Of a stretch of DNA of 64,000 bases, positions 17,158 to 24,632 are shown piece after piece. This DNA comes from Kitasatospora sp. NBC_00240 (lineage in GTDB: Bacteria > Actinomycetota > Actinomycetes > Streptomycetales > Streptomycetaceae). The notes below the pieces were generated by a model. It was not told the origin of the DNA. It worked only from the letters and a program-made list of their open reading frames with translations, and made no database searches. Within the stretch, counting starts at the first letter, position 1. Every line of letters starts with the position of its first letter. Location of the stretch: positions 4,402,001 through 4,466,000 of the forward strand of contig NZ_JAPEMU010000001.1 of assembly GCF_026342405.1 (NCBI RefSeq), written 5' to 3'. The position numbers were made by a program, and so were the translations under genes.

Positions 17158-18870
17158 TCAGGACTCCCGGCCGACGAGTCCGGTCAGGTGCTCGGGCGTC
17201 CGCACCGGGCAGACCTTGTGCACGAAGGCGCGGCGCAGCTCGTGGTACGCCTCGCCGCGGCCGTAGAAGTTGCGGTGCATCTCCCGCAGTTCCTCGGCCC
17301 GGTACCCGGCGAGCGGCTTGGCCTCCTCGTCCTCGGCCCGGCGGCGCTTCTTCTCCACCAGCCGCCCGGTCAGTTCGGCCGAGCCGGCCATCGCGGTGGC
17401 CTCCCCGAGCACCCAGCGGCGGAACCCGGCCGCGTCCCCGCCGGCCGTCCGGTCGACCAGGCCCAGCCGGGCGGCCTCGGCGGCGCCGACCGGCAGCGCG
17501 GCCGAGGTCAGCCGGTCGGCCTGCTCGGCGCCGACCCGGCGCGGCAGGGTGTACGTCCAGTACTCGGAGCCGTGCAGGCCCATCAGCCGGTAGTGCGGGT
17601 TGAGCACGGCCGAGTCGCGGCACCAGACCTCGTCGGCGGCGACGGCCAGCATCAGCCCGCCCGCCGCCGCGTTGCCGGCCAGCGCCGAGACGGTGATCTT
17701 GTCGGTGGTGGTGAGCACCGCCTCGACCAGGTCGTCCATCGCGTTGATGTTGTCCCAGGACTCCAGCGCGGGGAACGGCGCGGCCTCGATCACGTTGAGG
17801 TGGATGCCGTTGGAGAAGAAGTCCCGGGCGGCGCCGAGGACCAGCACCGAGGTGGGCCGCTCGGCCGCCTCCTGGTAGGCCACCAGCAGCCGGCGGCACT
17901 GGTCCGTGCTCATCGCGCCCCCGGCGAAGGCGAATTCGAGGAATCCGGCGTCGCCCTCCTCCCGGTAGCGGATCTCCGACCAGGTCTCCCGGCCGGCCGC
18001 GTCGGCCGGGCTCACCGGCACCTCGCGGACGGCCGTCAGGTGGTCGCGGAGCACCGTCGCGGCGGGCAGCTTGTAGGTGGCCGGGCCGCCCGGGGTGCGG
18101 CGCGGACGCAGTTGCGGGATCCAGACCGCGCCGTCGGTGGTGGCCCGGCAGATCGCGCCGTCCCGGGTGGCGATCACGGCGCCGGGCCTGGAGCCGCGCA
18201 GCCGGTCCTCGGGGTGGCCCCCGTGCAGGAAGTACTCCCGGCCGTACATCTCGTCCAGGACGCCGGGCTGCGAGTCGGCGGAGCGCAGTTTGCGCAGCAC
18301 GGTGGCGGTGTCGTCGGTGGTCCAGTCGATCCGGCGGAACTCCTGGGCGTGGTAGGGCCGCAGGCGTCCCCGGACGTCCGGGCGGTCGTAGTCCAGCGGG
18401 TCGGGGGTGAACAGCCCGCCCGCGTGGCGCTGCACGGCCAGCAGGACGGCGTCGACGGCCGCGTCGGCGACCTCGCCGCGGTACAGCTCGCTCTTTCCGC
18501 AGCGCTCGACGGCGAAGTCCACGGACGCCCAGATGTCGCCGGCGTCCATCTCCTCGACGGCCTGCAGGACGGTGACGCCCCACTCCTCGGCGTCCTCGTG
18601 GATCGCCCAGTCGAGCGAGGACGGGCCCCGGTCGCCCTTGGGCCCGGGGTGCACGATCAGGACGGTCCTGGTCGACCAGACGTCCTGCGGAACGGCCCTG
18701 GTGAGCATCGGGCAGACGATCAGGTCGGGGTCGGTCCGGGCGACGGCCGCGCGCACCGCGTCGTCGCCCAGGGCCAGCTCGACGGCCACCGTGTGGCCGC
18801 GCTCGCGTAGTTCGGTGTGGAGGCGCTGGGTCAGGCTGTTGAACGCGCTGGCGATCAGAAGAATGCGCAA
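17158..18870 (-). CDS. hoxX: HoxX-type hydrogenase maturation protein
   Basis: 570 aa, two-part protein. N-terminal half is formyltransferase-like (LIVCPMLTRAVP, HPGPKGDRGPSSLDWAI near residue 95); C-terminal half is crotonase-like (SVLVLGAARDFFSNGIHLN and GNAAAGGLMLA oxyanion-hole regions). In known HoxX this pair converts formyl-tetrahydrofolate to CO for the active site of some aerobic [NiFe] hydrogenases. TTG at 18870 is chosen because GGAGGGCACC precedes it directly and translation then begins RILLIASAFN, the family start. No hydrogenase structural or hyp gene is in this window. A stand-alone formyl/acyl enzyme remains an alternative. Confidence 0.85.
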   Translation of the reverse strand: MRILLIASAFNSLTQRLHTELRERGHTVAVELALGDDAVRAAVARTDPDLIVCPMLTRAVPQDVWSTRTVLIVHPGPKGDRGPSSLDWAIHEDAEEWGVTVLQAVEEMDAGDIWASVDFAVERCGKSELYRGEVADAAVDAVLLAVQRHAGGLFTPDPLDYDRPDVRGRLRPYHAQEFRRIDWTTDDTATVLRKLRSADSQPGVLDEMYGREYFLHGGHPEDRLRGSRPGAVIATRDGAICRATTDGAVWIPQLRPRRTPGGPATYKLPAATVLRDHLTAVREVPVSPADAAGRETWSEIRYREEGDAGFLEFAFAGGAMSTDQCRRLLVAYQEAAERPTSVLVLGAARDFFSNGIHLNVIEAAPFPALESWDNINAMDDLVEAVLTTTDKITVSALAGNAAAGGLMLAVAADEVWCRDSAVLNPHYRLMGLHGSEYWTYTLPRRVGAEQADRLTSAALPVGAAEAARLGLVDRTAGGDAAGFRRWVLGEATAMAGSAELTGRLVEKKRRRAEDEEAKPLAGYRAEELREMHRNFYGRGEAYHELRRAFVHKVCPVRTPEHLTGLVGRES

Positions 18871-19210
18871 GGTGCCCTCCGGCCAGGTACCTGAGATGCT
18901 GTCGCGGTCGCGTGAGGGGCCGGCCGGTGGGTGCGCACGGTGCCCGCCACGGCGGAGGCCGGTGGCGAGGCCCGTGAACGGCCATGCCCCCCGGCACGGG
19001 TCGGGGCATCCCGGTGGTTCCGGGCCCGACCGCCCCGATCCAACCATGGGCATGCACACGCAAGGGTGGCCGGAAGTACACCCTCGCCCGACTCTCACGC
19101 ACCCTGCACACGGGCACGACCAAACACCCGCGCCGCCTGCCGAATCTCCCCCGTACCGCCACCGGACGGCGGGCCTTCCGCACCGAGCCGGCCCCGTGGG
19201 GGGCGTCGAC
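18871..19210. other. Intergenic region upstream of hoxX
   Basis: 340 nt between the DUF4231 stop and the hoxX start, both minus strand. It is GC-rich with no terminator-grade hairpin or small frame that I trust; it presumably holds the hoxX promoter. Confidence 0.3.
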
Positions 19211-20134
19211 TCAGCGCGGGAAGGCCCGCCGGGCCCGCCAGGTGGTGTGCTCGCGGGAGACCGCGTCCTCGGCCTCGGCCGCCAGCGCGGCCCAGTGGGT
19301 CTCGGCGTCCGGGAGCTTCAGGTCCAGGTCGGAGAGCTGGTTCCCGACGTTCTCCAGCTCACGGGCGGCCAGCTGGTACGCGGAGGCCAGCGGCCGGAGC
19401 TGCTTCAGCTGGGTCCAGGCGATCACCGACGCGGCCGCCGCCGAACAGGCCCCGAAGATGTGCACCGGCAGCGCGCCCATCGCCTGCGCCACCGCCGCCG
19501 CCCCGCCGACGATGATCAGCGCGGCGGTGGCCAGCCCCCAGGACACCGACTGCGACTCGCAGGCGTCCGCCCGGGCCCGGTACCAGGTCCGCTGGCCCTC
19601 CACCCGGGCCCGCAGGTACAGGGTGCGACGCTCGGTCAGCCCGGCCGCCCGTACCCGGCGCATCTCCGGGGTGATCTCGGGCACCGTCCCCGGCGGGACC
19701 ACGGAGGGGTCCTCGAAGGCCTTCAGCACGTCGGCGACCTGCAGCAGGTAGCCGCGCTCCACCTCGGCGGAGTCCGCCGGCCCGTCGAACGGCCGGGCCC
19801 GCACCGTGTACTTCCACGTCAGCGTCTTCACCGACTCGGCCGCCGCCCGTGCCTCGTACCAGCGCCCCTGCGGGTTGCTCTGGCGCAGCCGGAACCAGAA
19901 GTAGCCGGCCGCCAGGAACGCCGCGACCGAGAACAGCGGCGTGACGTCCGCGTCCCCGCGGTGGCTGGGCCCCGGCACGGTGCTCACCACCGCCGCGACC
20001 ACCAGCATCACGATCTGCCCCCGGTACCAGCGCAGTGTCTGCCGCTGCCCCTGCAGCGACGCCTTGTCCGCCGTCCAGAACGGCTCCGGCAGCAGCCGCG
20101 CCTCGTCCGTTCCCGGTGGATCCTCTTGGACCAT
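19211..20134 (-). CDS. DUF4231 (SLATT-like) two-TM membrane protein
   Basis: 307 aa. Two paired hydrophobic segments are visible, IVMLVVAAVVSTV with LFSVAAFLAAGYFWF (about 40-80) and GLATAALIIVGGAAAVAQAMG with IFGACSAAAASVIAW (about 200-245). Between and after them are charged helices (RWYEARAAAESVKTLTWKY). The pattern matches DUF4231 and the wider SLATT class, two-helix membrane proteins often paired with nucleotide-sensing or nuclease genes. No such partner is adjacent here. Function unknown. ATG at 20134 has GGGAGGGGC-like purines on its 5' side. Confidence 0.75.
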   Translation of the reverse strand: MVQEDPPGTDEARLLPEPFWTADKASLQGQRQTLRWYRGQIVMLVVAAVVSTVPGPSHRGDADVTPLFSVAAFLAAGYFWFRLRQSNPQGRWYEARAAAESVKTLTWKYTVRARPFDGPADSAEVERGYLLQVADVLKAFEDPSVVPPGTVPEITPEMRRVRAAGLTERRTLYLRARVEGQRTWYRARADACESQSVSWGLATAALIIVGGAAAVAQAMGALPVHIFGACSAAAASVIAWTQLKQLRPLASAYQLAARELENVGNQLSDLDLKLPDAETHWAALAAEAEDAVSREHTTWRARRAFPR

Positions 20135-20421
20135 CGCGAAAGCCCCTCCCCGTCTCCCGTCCAGGCAGTATGCCCACCACCAACTGGGCTACACAGAACC
20201 TTGGTTGGAGATCGGCGCCGAGGGCCTGGCGGCGGCGCCGCGCCGCCTGGGCCGACCGCCGGCGAGCGCGCCGCCCCGGCACCGGCCCGACCTGCGGCGG
20301 GCCCGCCCGCCGCCGGCCGGTCGCTCTCGGTTGCGCTCACGCCGCCCGGTGCGCTTGCGTGTGATCGCACACCCGGCCGAATCAGCCGCACGGGTGCGCC
20401 CGAGCCAGCCACGGAGACAGC

Positions 20422-21186
20422 ATGACCAGGGTCCAACTCGAAGAACTTCGCGCGGTCGTCCACCCGCCCGGCAAGCTCGACAGCCGGGCGGAGCACTGGG
20501 CCGGCCGCCTCTACATGCGCTCCGTCTCACTGCGGATCACCCGCCTCCTGCTCGACACCCGCTGGTCGCCGAACCAGATCACCGGCGTGATGGTCGTGGC
20601 GGGCGTGCTCTCCGGGGCCGCCCTGCTGGTCCCCGGGCCGGGCGGGGCGGTGCTGTCCGTGCTGTTCATGCAGCTCTACCTGCTGCTGGACTGCGTGGAC
20701 GGCGAGGTCGCCAGGTGGCGCAAGCAGTACAGCCCGCTCGGCGTCTACCTGGACCGCCTCGGCGCCTACCTCGCGGACGCCGCCGTGATGATCGGCATGG
20801 GCTGCCGGGCCTCCTCGCTGCACCTCGGCCCCTACCTGGTGGCCGGCCTGGCCGCGGCGATCGGCGTCCTGATCCTCAAGGCCTCCTCCGACCTGGTCCA
20901 CGTGGCCCGGGCCGACAGCGGCCTGGCGAAGGCCACCGACGCCTCGGTCGTCCCGCGCTCCTCCGGCCTGGCCCGGGTCCGCCGGCTCGCCTCGGCCGTG
21001 GGGATCCACCGCCTCTGCAACGGGATCGAGTGCACCCTGCTGCTGCTCGTGGCGGCGCTGGTCGACCTCGCGCTCGGCGACCTGACGGCCACGAAGATCG
21101 CCGTCGCGGCCGTCACCGCGATCGTGTGGGTGCTGGTCCCGGCGCACATCGTCTCGATCGTCGCCTCCTCGCGACTCAAGAAGTAA
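20422..21186 (+). CDS. CDP-alcohol phosphatidyltransferase family protein
   Basis: 254 aa, about six membrane helices. The family motif D-x2-D-G-x2-A-R-x8-G-x3-D-x3-D begins DCVDGEVARW near residue 90 and continues to GVYLDRLGA. The first three Asp are kept, but the fourth, usually the catalytic base, is Ala. Related actinobacterial proteins also lack Asp here, so this may be a distinct subgroup rather than a dead enzyme. Expected role: transfer of a phospho-alcohol from CDP-activated lipid or head group at the membrane. Ends KK; strong terminator follows. Confidence 0.87.
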   Translation: MTRVQLEELRAVVHPPGKLDSRAEHWAGRLYMRSVSLRITRLLLDTRWSPNQITGVMVVAGVLSGAALLVPGPGGAVLSVLFMQLYLLLDCVDGEVARWRKQYSPLGVYLDRLGAYLADAAVMIGMGCRASSLHLGPYLVAGLAAAIGVLILKASSDLVHVARADSGLAKATDASVVPRSSGLARVRRLASAVGIHRLCNGIECTLLLLVAALVDLALGDLTATKIAVAAVTAIVWVLVPAHIVSIVASSRLKK

Positions 21187-21213
21187 CGCCGTACGGGCCC
21201 CCGGGCCCGACCA

Positions 21214-21245
21214 CCGCCGGGCCCCGCTGCTGCGGGGCCCGGCGG
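21214..21245 (+). terminator. Terminator between CDP-alcohol transferase and sigma factor
   Basis: CCGCCGGGCCCCGC, loop tgct, GCGGGGCCCGGCGG: a perfect 14-bp stem between convergent genes. Confidence 0.75.
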
Positions 21246-21266
21246 CGTTCCGGTGGGTGTACGGCC

Positions 21267-22151
21267 TCAGGCTTCCAGGCCCGCGAGGTCGAGCTTGCCG
21301 AGCCGGTCCGGGTCCGCGATCACGTCGATGGCCACGATCCGCCCGCCGGTGACGGTGAACGCCATCACGGACATCGCCCGGCCGGCCGTGGCCACCACCA
21401 CCCCGGCCACCCCGTTGATCAGCGCCGGGCGGACGTACGGGGACAGCTTCCGGAACGTGAGCGCCTGCGAGGCCACCGTCCGCGCGCCGCCCAGCACCAC
21501 CGTCCGGCGGGCCCCGAGCGCGCCGCCGTCCGACCGCAGCACCACGTCCGGGTCGAGCACCGCGACCAGCGCGTCGAAGTCGCCGTCCCGGGAGGCGGCG
21601 AAGAACGCGGCGACCACCTCGCGCTGCCGGGCCCGGTCGGGATCCGGCGCGGGGGCCTGCCCCTGCACCCGGCGGCGGGCCCGGCTAGCGAGCTGCCTGG
21701 TCGCGGCCGACGACTTCTCGATCATCGGGGCGATCTCGTCGAAGGGCACGGCGAACATGTCGTGCAGCACGAAGGCGATCCGCTCGGCCGGCGTCAGCGA
21801 GTCCAGCACCACCAGCAGGGCCAGCCCGACCGAGTCGGCCAGCAGCACCTCGTGCTCCGGGTCCACCACGTCCGCACGGTCGACGATCGGATCCGGCATC
21901 CGCACCTCCAGCGGGTCCTCGCGGCGCTGCGCACGACGGCGCAGTCCGCTCAGACAGATCCGCGCCACCACCGTGGTCAGCCAGCCGCCCAGGTTCTGCA
22001 CCTCGGACACGTCGGTCCGGGCGAGCCGCAGCCAGGTCTCCTGGACGGCGTCGTCGGCCTCGCCGAGGGAGCCGAGCATCCGGTAGGCCACCGCCCGCAG
22101 ATGCGACCGGTGCTCCTCGAACCGGCCGGCCAGCACGTCGCTCTCGTCCAC
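21267..22151 (-). CDS. ECF41-type (SigJ-like) RNA polymerase sigma factor
   Basis: 294 aa. Sigma-2 is seen as LRAVAYRMLGSLGEADDAVQETWLR, sigma-4 as SLTPAERIAFVLHDMFAVPFDEIA. A SnoaL-like C-terminal extension follows, with SDGGALGAR (the DGGG-type motif) and DPDRL (the NPDKL-type motif) that mark ECF41 factors; this extension replaces an anti-sigma factor and adjusts activity itself. GTG at 22151 is chosen for the GGAAGGAAC ribosome site; an ATG 25 codons upstream lacks one. ECF41 genes usually sit beside a carboxymuconolactone decarboxylase, oxidoreductase or epimerase; none is adjacent. Confidence 0.9.
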   Translation of the reverse strand: MDESDVLAGRFEEHRSHLRAVAYRMLGSLGEADDAVQETWLRLARTDVSEVQNLGGWLTTVVARICLSGLRRRAQRREDPLEVRMPDPIVDRADVVDPEHEVLLADSVGLALLVVLDSLTPAERIAFVLHDMFAVPFDEIAPMIEKSSAATRQLASRARRRVQGQAPAPDPDRARQREVVAAFFAASRDGDFDALVAVLDPDVVLRSDGGALGARRTVVLGGARTVASQALTFRKLSPYVRPALINGVAGVVVATAGRAMSVMAFTVTGGRIVAIDVIADPDRLGKLDLAGLEA

Positions 22152-22278
22152 CTGTCGCGTTCCTTCCGCCTGAGGGTCCTTGCAGTAGATCACCGGAAGG
22201 TCGGCGACGACCGGGAGTTCGCGCACTTGCCCGGTCGCCGGGTGGCCCCGGCCGCAGGACCCGGACGGGCCCCGGACG

Positions 22279-22323
22279 CAGGACGGGCCCCACCGCTGCG
22301 CACACGCGGTGGGGCCCGTCCTG
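22279..22323 (-). terminator. Terminator of the NCS2 permease gene
   Basis: CAGGACGGGCCCCACCGC (22279-22296) pairs perfectly with its complement at 22306-22323, an 18-bp stem with an 8-9 nt loop, 45 nt beyond the permease stop. Confidence 0.8.
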
Positions 22324-22367
22324 GGTTCCGGCCGGGCGCCGGGGCGGCCCGGGCGCGGCGGGGTGGG

Positions 22368-23825
22368 TCAGAGCAGCCCGAGGGCCGGCATCAGGTAGTA
22401 GAAGGCGAAGACCGCCGCCACGCCGTACATCGCCACCGGGACCTCACGGCCCCGGCCGACGGCCACCCGCAGCACGCAGAAGGTGATGAAGCCGATGCCC
22501 AGGCCGTTGGTGATGGAGTAGGTGAACGGCATCATCACCATGGTGAGGAAGGCCGGGATGGCGATGGTGTAGTCGCTCCAGTCGATCTCGCGGATGGAGT
22601 TCGCGAGGATCAGGAAGCCGACCGTGACCAGCGCCGGGGTGGCGGCCTGGGCGGGGACCATGGTGGCCAGCGGGGTGAGGAACAGGGCCACGGCGAAGAG
22701 GCCGCCGGTGACGATCGAGGCGAAGCCGGTGCGGGCTCCCTCGCCGACGCCGGCGGTGGACTCGACGAAGCAGGTGTTGGCGGAGGCGGAGGTGGCGCCG
22801 CCGGCGGCGGTGGCGATGCCGTCGACCATCAGGATCTTGTTGATGCCCGGCAGGTCGCCGTTGCGGTCCAGCAGGTGCGCCTCGTCGGCGACGCCGAGGA
22901 TGGTGCCCATCGCGTCGAAGAAGCAGCTCATCAGGACGGTGAAGACGAACAGGATGCCGGTGAGGACGCCGACCTTGCCGAAGCCGCCGAACAGGCTGAC
23001 CTCGCCGACCAGCCCGAAGTCGGGTGCGGCGACCGGGTTGCCCGGCCAGGCGGGGACGGTCAGGCCCCAGCTCATCGCGGGGATGTCGGCGAGCTTGTCG
23101 ATCACCAGGGCGACGCCGGTCATCACCACGATGCTGATCAGGATCGCGCCGGGCACCTTGCGGACCAGCAGGACGAGGGTCAGCAGCAGGCCGAGGACGA
23201 AGACCAGCACGGGCCAGCCGTTGAGGTGGCCGTTGCTGCCGAGCTGCAGCGGGACGGTGGTGTGGGCGGCGTCCGGGATCCGGCTGACGAAGCCGGAGTC
23301 GACCAGGCCGACCAGCACGATGAAGAGGCCGATACCGATGGCGATGGCCTTGCGCAGGCCGAGCGGCACGGCGTTCATGACCCGCTCGCGGAGCCCGGTG
23401 GCGACCAGCAGCATGATCGCGAAGCCGGCCAGGACGACCATGCCCATCGCGTCCGGCCAGGTCATCCTGGGGGCGAGCTGGAGGGCGACGATGGTGTTGA
23501 CGCCGAGACCGGCGGCCAGGGCGATCGGGACGTTGCCGATCACGCCCATCAGCAGGGTGGTCAGCGCCGCGGTGAGGGCGGTCGCGGTGACCAGCTGGGC
23601 GCTGTCGAGGTGCTGCCCGTTCATGTCGACGGCGCTCGACAGGATGATCGGGTTCAGGACCAGGATGTACGCCATCGTGAAGAAGGTGGCGACACCGCCC
23701 CGGACCTCGCGGCCGAGGCTGGAGCCCCGCTCGGAGATCTTGAAGAAACGGTCGAGCGCGCCGGAGGGGGTCGGCGTCGTCGGGGAAGGCTCGGGCGACT
23801 CGGTGGTCGGCTGGGCCACTGGCAT
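22368..23825 (-). CDS. NCS2 family purine permease (AzgA-like)
   Basis: 485 aa, about 12-14 hydrophobic segments. Family marks: EVRGGVATFFTMAYILVLNP near residue 40, NVPIALAAGLGVNT, FFDAMGTILGVAD and GATSASANTCFVESTAGV (substrate-site helix), and IREIDWSDYTIAIPAFLT. This AzgA/GhxP-like branch imports adenine, hypoxanthine or guanine with protons. ATG at 23825 has GAGGATG upstream. Transcribed alone with its own terminator. Confidence 0.9.
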   Translation of the reverse strand: MPVAQPTTESPEPSPTTPTPSGALDRFFKISERGSSLGREVRGGVATFFTMAYILVLNPIILSSAVDMNGQHLDSAQLVTATALTAALTTLLMGVIGNVPIALAAGLGVNTIVALQLAPRMTWPDAMGMVVLAGFAIMLLVATGLRERVMNAVPLGLRKAIAIGIGLFIVLVGLVDSGFVSRIPDAAHTTVPLQLGSNGHLNGWPVLVFVLGLLLTLVLLVRKVPGAILISIVVMTGVALVIDKLADIPAMSWGLTVPAWPGNPVAAPDFGLVGEVSLFGGFGKVGVLTGILFVFTVLMSCFFDAMGTILGVADEAHLLDRNGDLPGINKILMVDGIATAAGGATSASANTCFVESTAGVGEGARTGFASIVTGGLFAVALFLTPLATMVPAQAATPALVTVGFLILANSIREIDWSDYTIAIPAFLTMVMMPFTYSITNGLGIGFITFCVLRVAVGRGREVPVAMYGVAAVFAFYYLMPALGLL

Positions 23826-24092
23826 ACGTGCATCCTCGGGTGGGGGCGGAGGAGAGGGTGTGCACCCGAGCATCGGCGGCCGGGCGATCCGGGCGGACCT
23901 GGGGGTGGTCAAGGCGACACGCCGGGGCCGGCCGGAGATCCAAGTATGAGGACCTTGGTCGTGCACGCGCTATCTTCGCGCGTAGAACGCACATCCGACG
24001 GACCTGGTTCGGTCGGCCCTGCCACTCCTCCGATCATCCTCTGCCGTGTGGGCGCTGCACACCACCGCCACGCCCGCCGTACTCTAGGGCCC

Positions 24093-24404
24093 ATGCCGAA
24101 GACCGCGCTGCGCCCCTCCCCCCCGCCCCTGGAGGCGAACGACGTCGCCATCGTCGGCGGCGGCACGGTCTTGTGGTTCGTCGCCTTCCTGGCGCTGCTC
24201 CCCTTCCACAGCACGCTCGCCAGCCAGGGGCGCGGCGACTGGCAGTGGATCTGCCTGGCCGGCGCCGGCCTGGGCCTGATCGGCCTCTGGTACTGCCGGG
24301 CCCGGCGGGCGGCCATCGCCCGCGACCGCGCGGCCGCCGCCGACGCCACGACCGCCGACGGCCCGGAGCGCGAGACGAACGGCCAGAGCCCGACCAACGG
24401 CTGA
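24093..24404 (+). CDS. DUF2530 small membrane protein
   Basis: 103 aa with two membrane helices, VAIVGGGTVLWFVAFLALL (about 18-36) and WICLAGAGLGLIGLWYC (about 52-68), then an Arg/Ala-rich tail. The LEANDV...GWFVAF arrangement matches DUF2530, an actinobacterial family of unknown function. Divergent from the purine permease. Confidence 0.8.
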   Translation: MPKTALRPSPPPLEANDVAIVGGGTVLWFVAFLALLPFHSTLASQGRGDWQWICLAGAGLGLIGLWYCRARRAAIARDRAAAADATTADGPERETNGQSPTNG

Positions 24405-24430
24405 CCGGGCGGGCGGCTGACCGGGCGGGC
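24399..24430. repeat. 16-nt tandem duplication over a stop codon
   Basis: GGCTGACCGGGCGGGC occurs twice in tandem; the first copy contains the TGA stop of the DUF2530 gene. The following GC-only spacer to the P-type ATPase (to 24632) contains a CTTTAC/GTAAAG inverted pair at 24587-24624 that may mark the promoter. Confidence 0.6.
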
Positions 24431-24632
24431 GCCCGGGCGGCCGGCCGACCCGACCCACGCCCCCGATCGGCCCGTGTCGGAGCCGCCCGGGAGCCGTGAC
24501 GGCAGCCGCGACCGGCCGTGGGACCCGCCGGACGGGAGCCGCCGAGCGGGCGCCGGACGCCGGCCACCCGGTCGGCCCGAATCAGTCTTTACCACCACGC
24601 ACCGGACATAACGCGCCCGTAAAGTCGGTGCC

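Noticed and set aside
19941..24404. Open plus-strand frame of almost 1500 codons
   Set aside because: Crosses four real genes on both strands and shows only Gly/Arg/Asp low complexity; a shadow.
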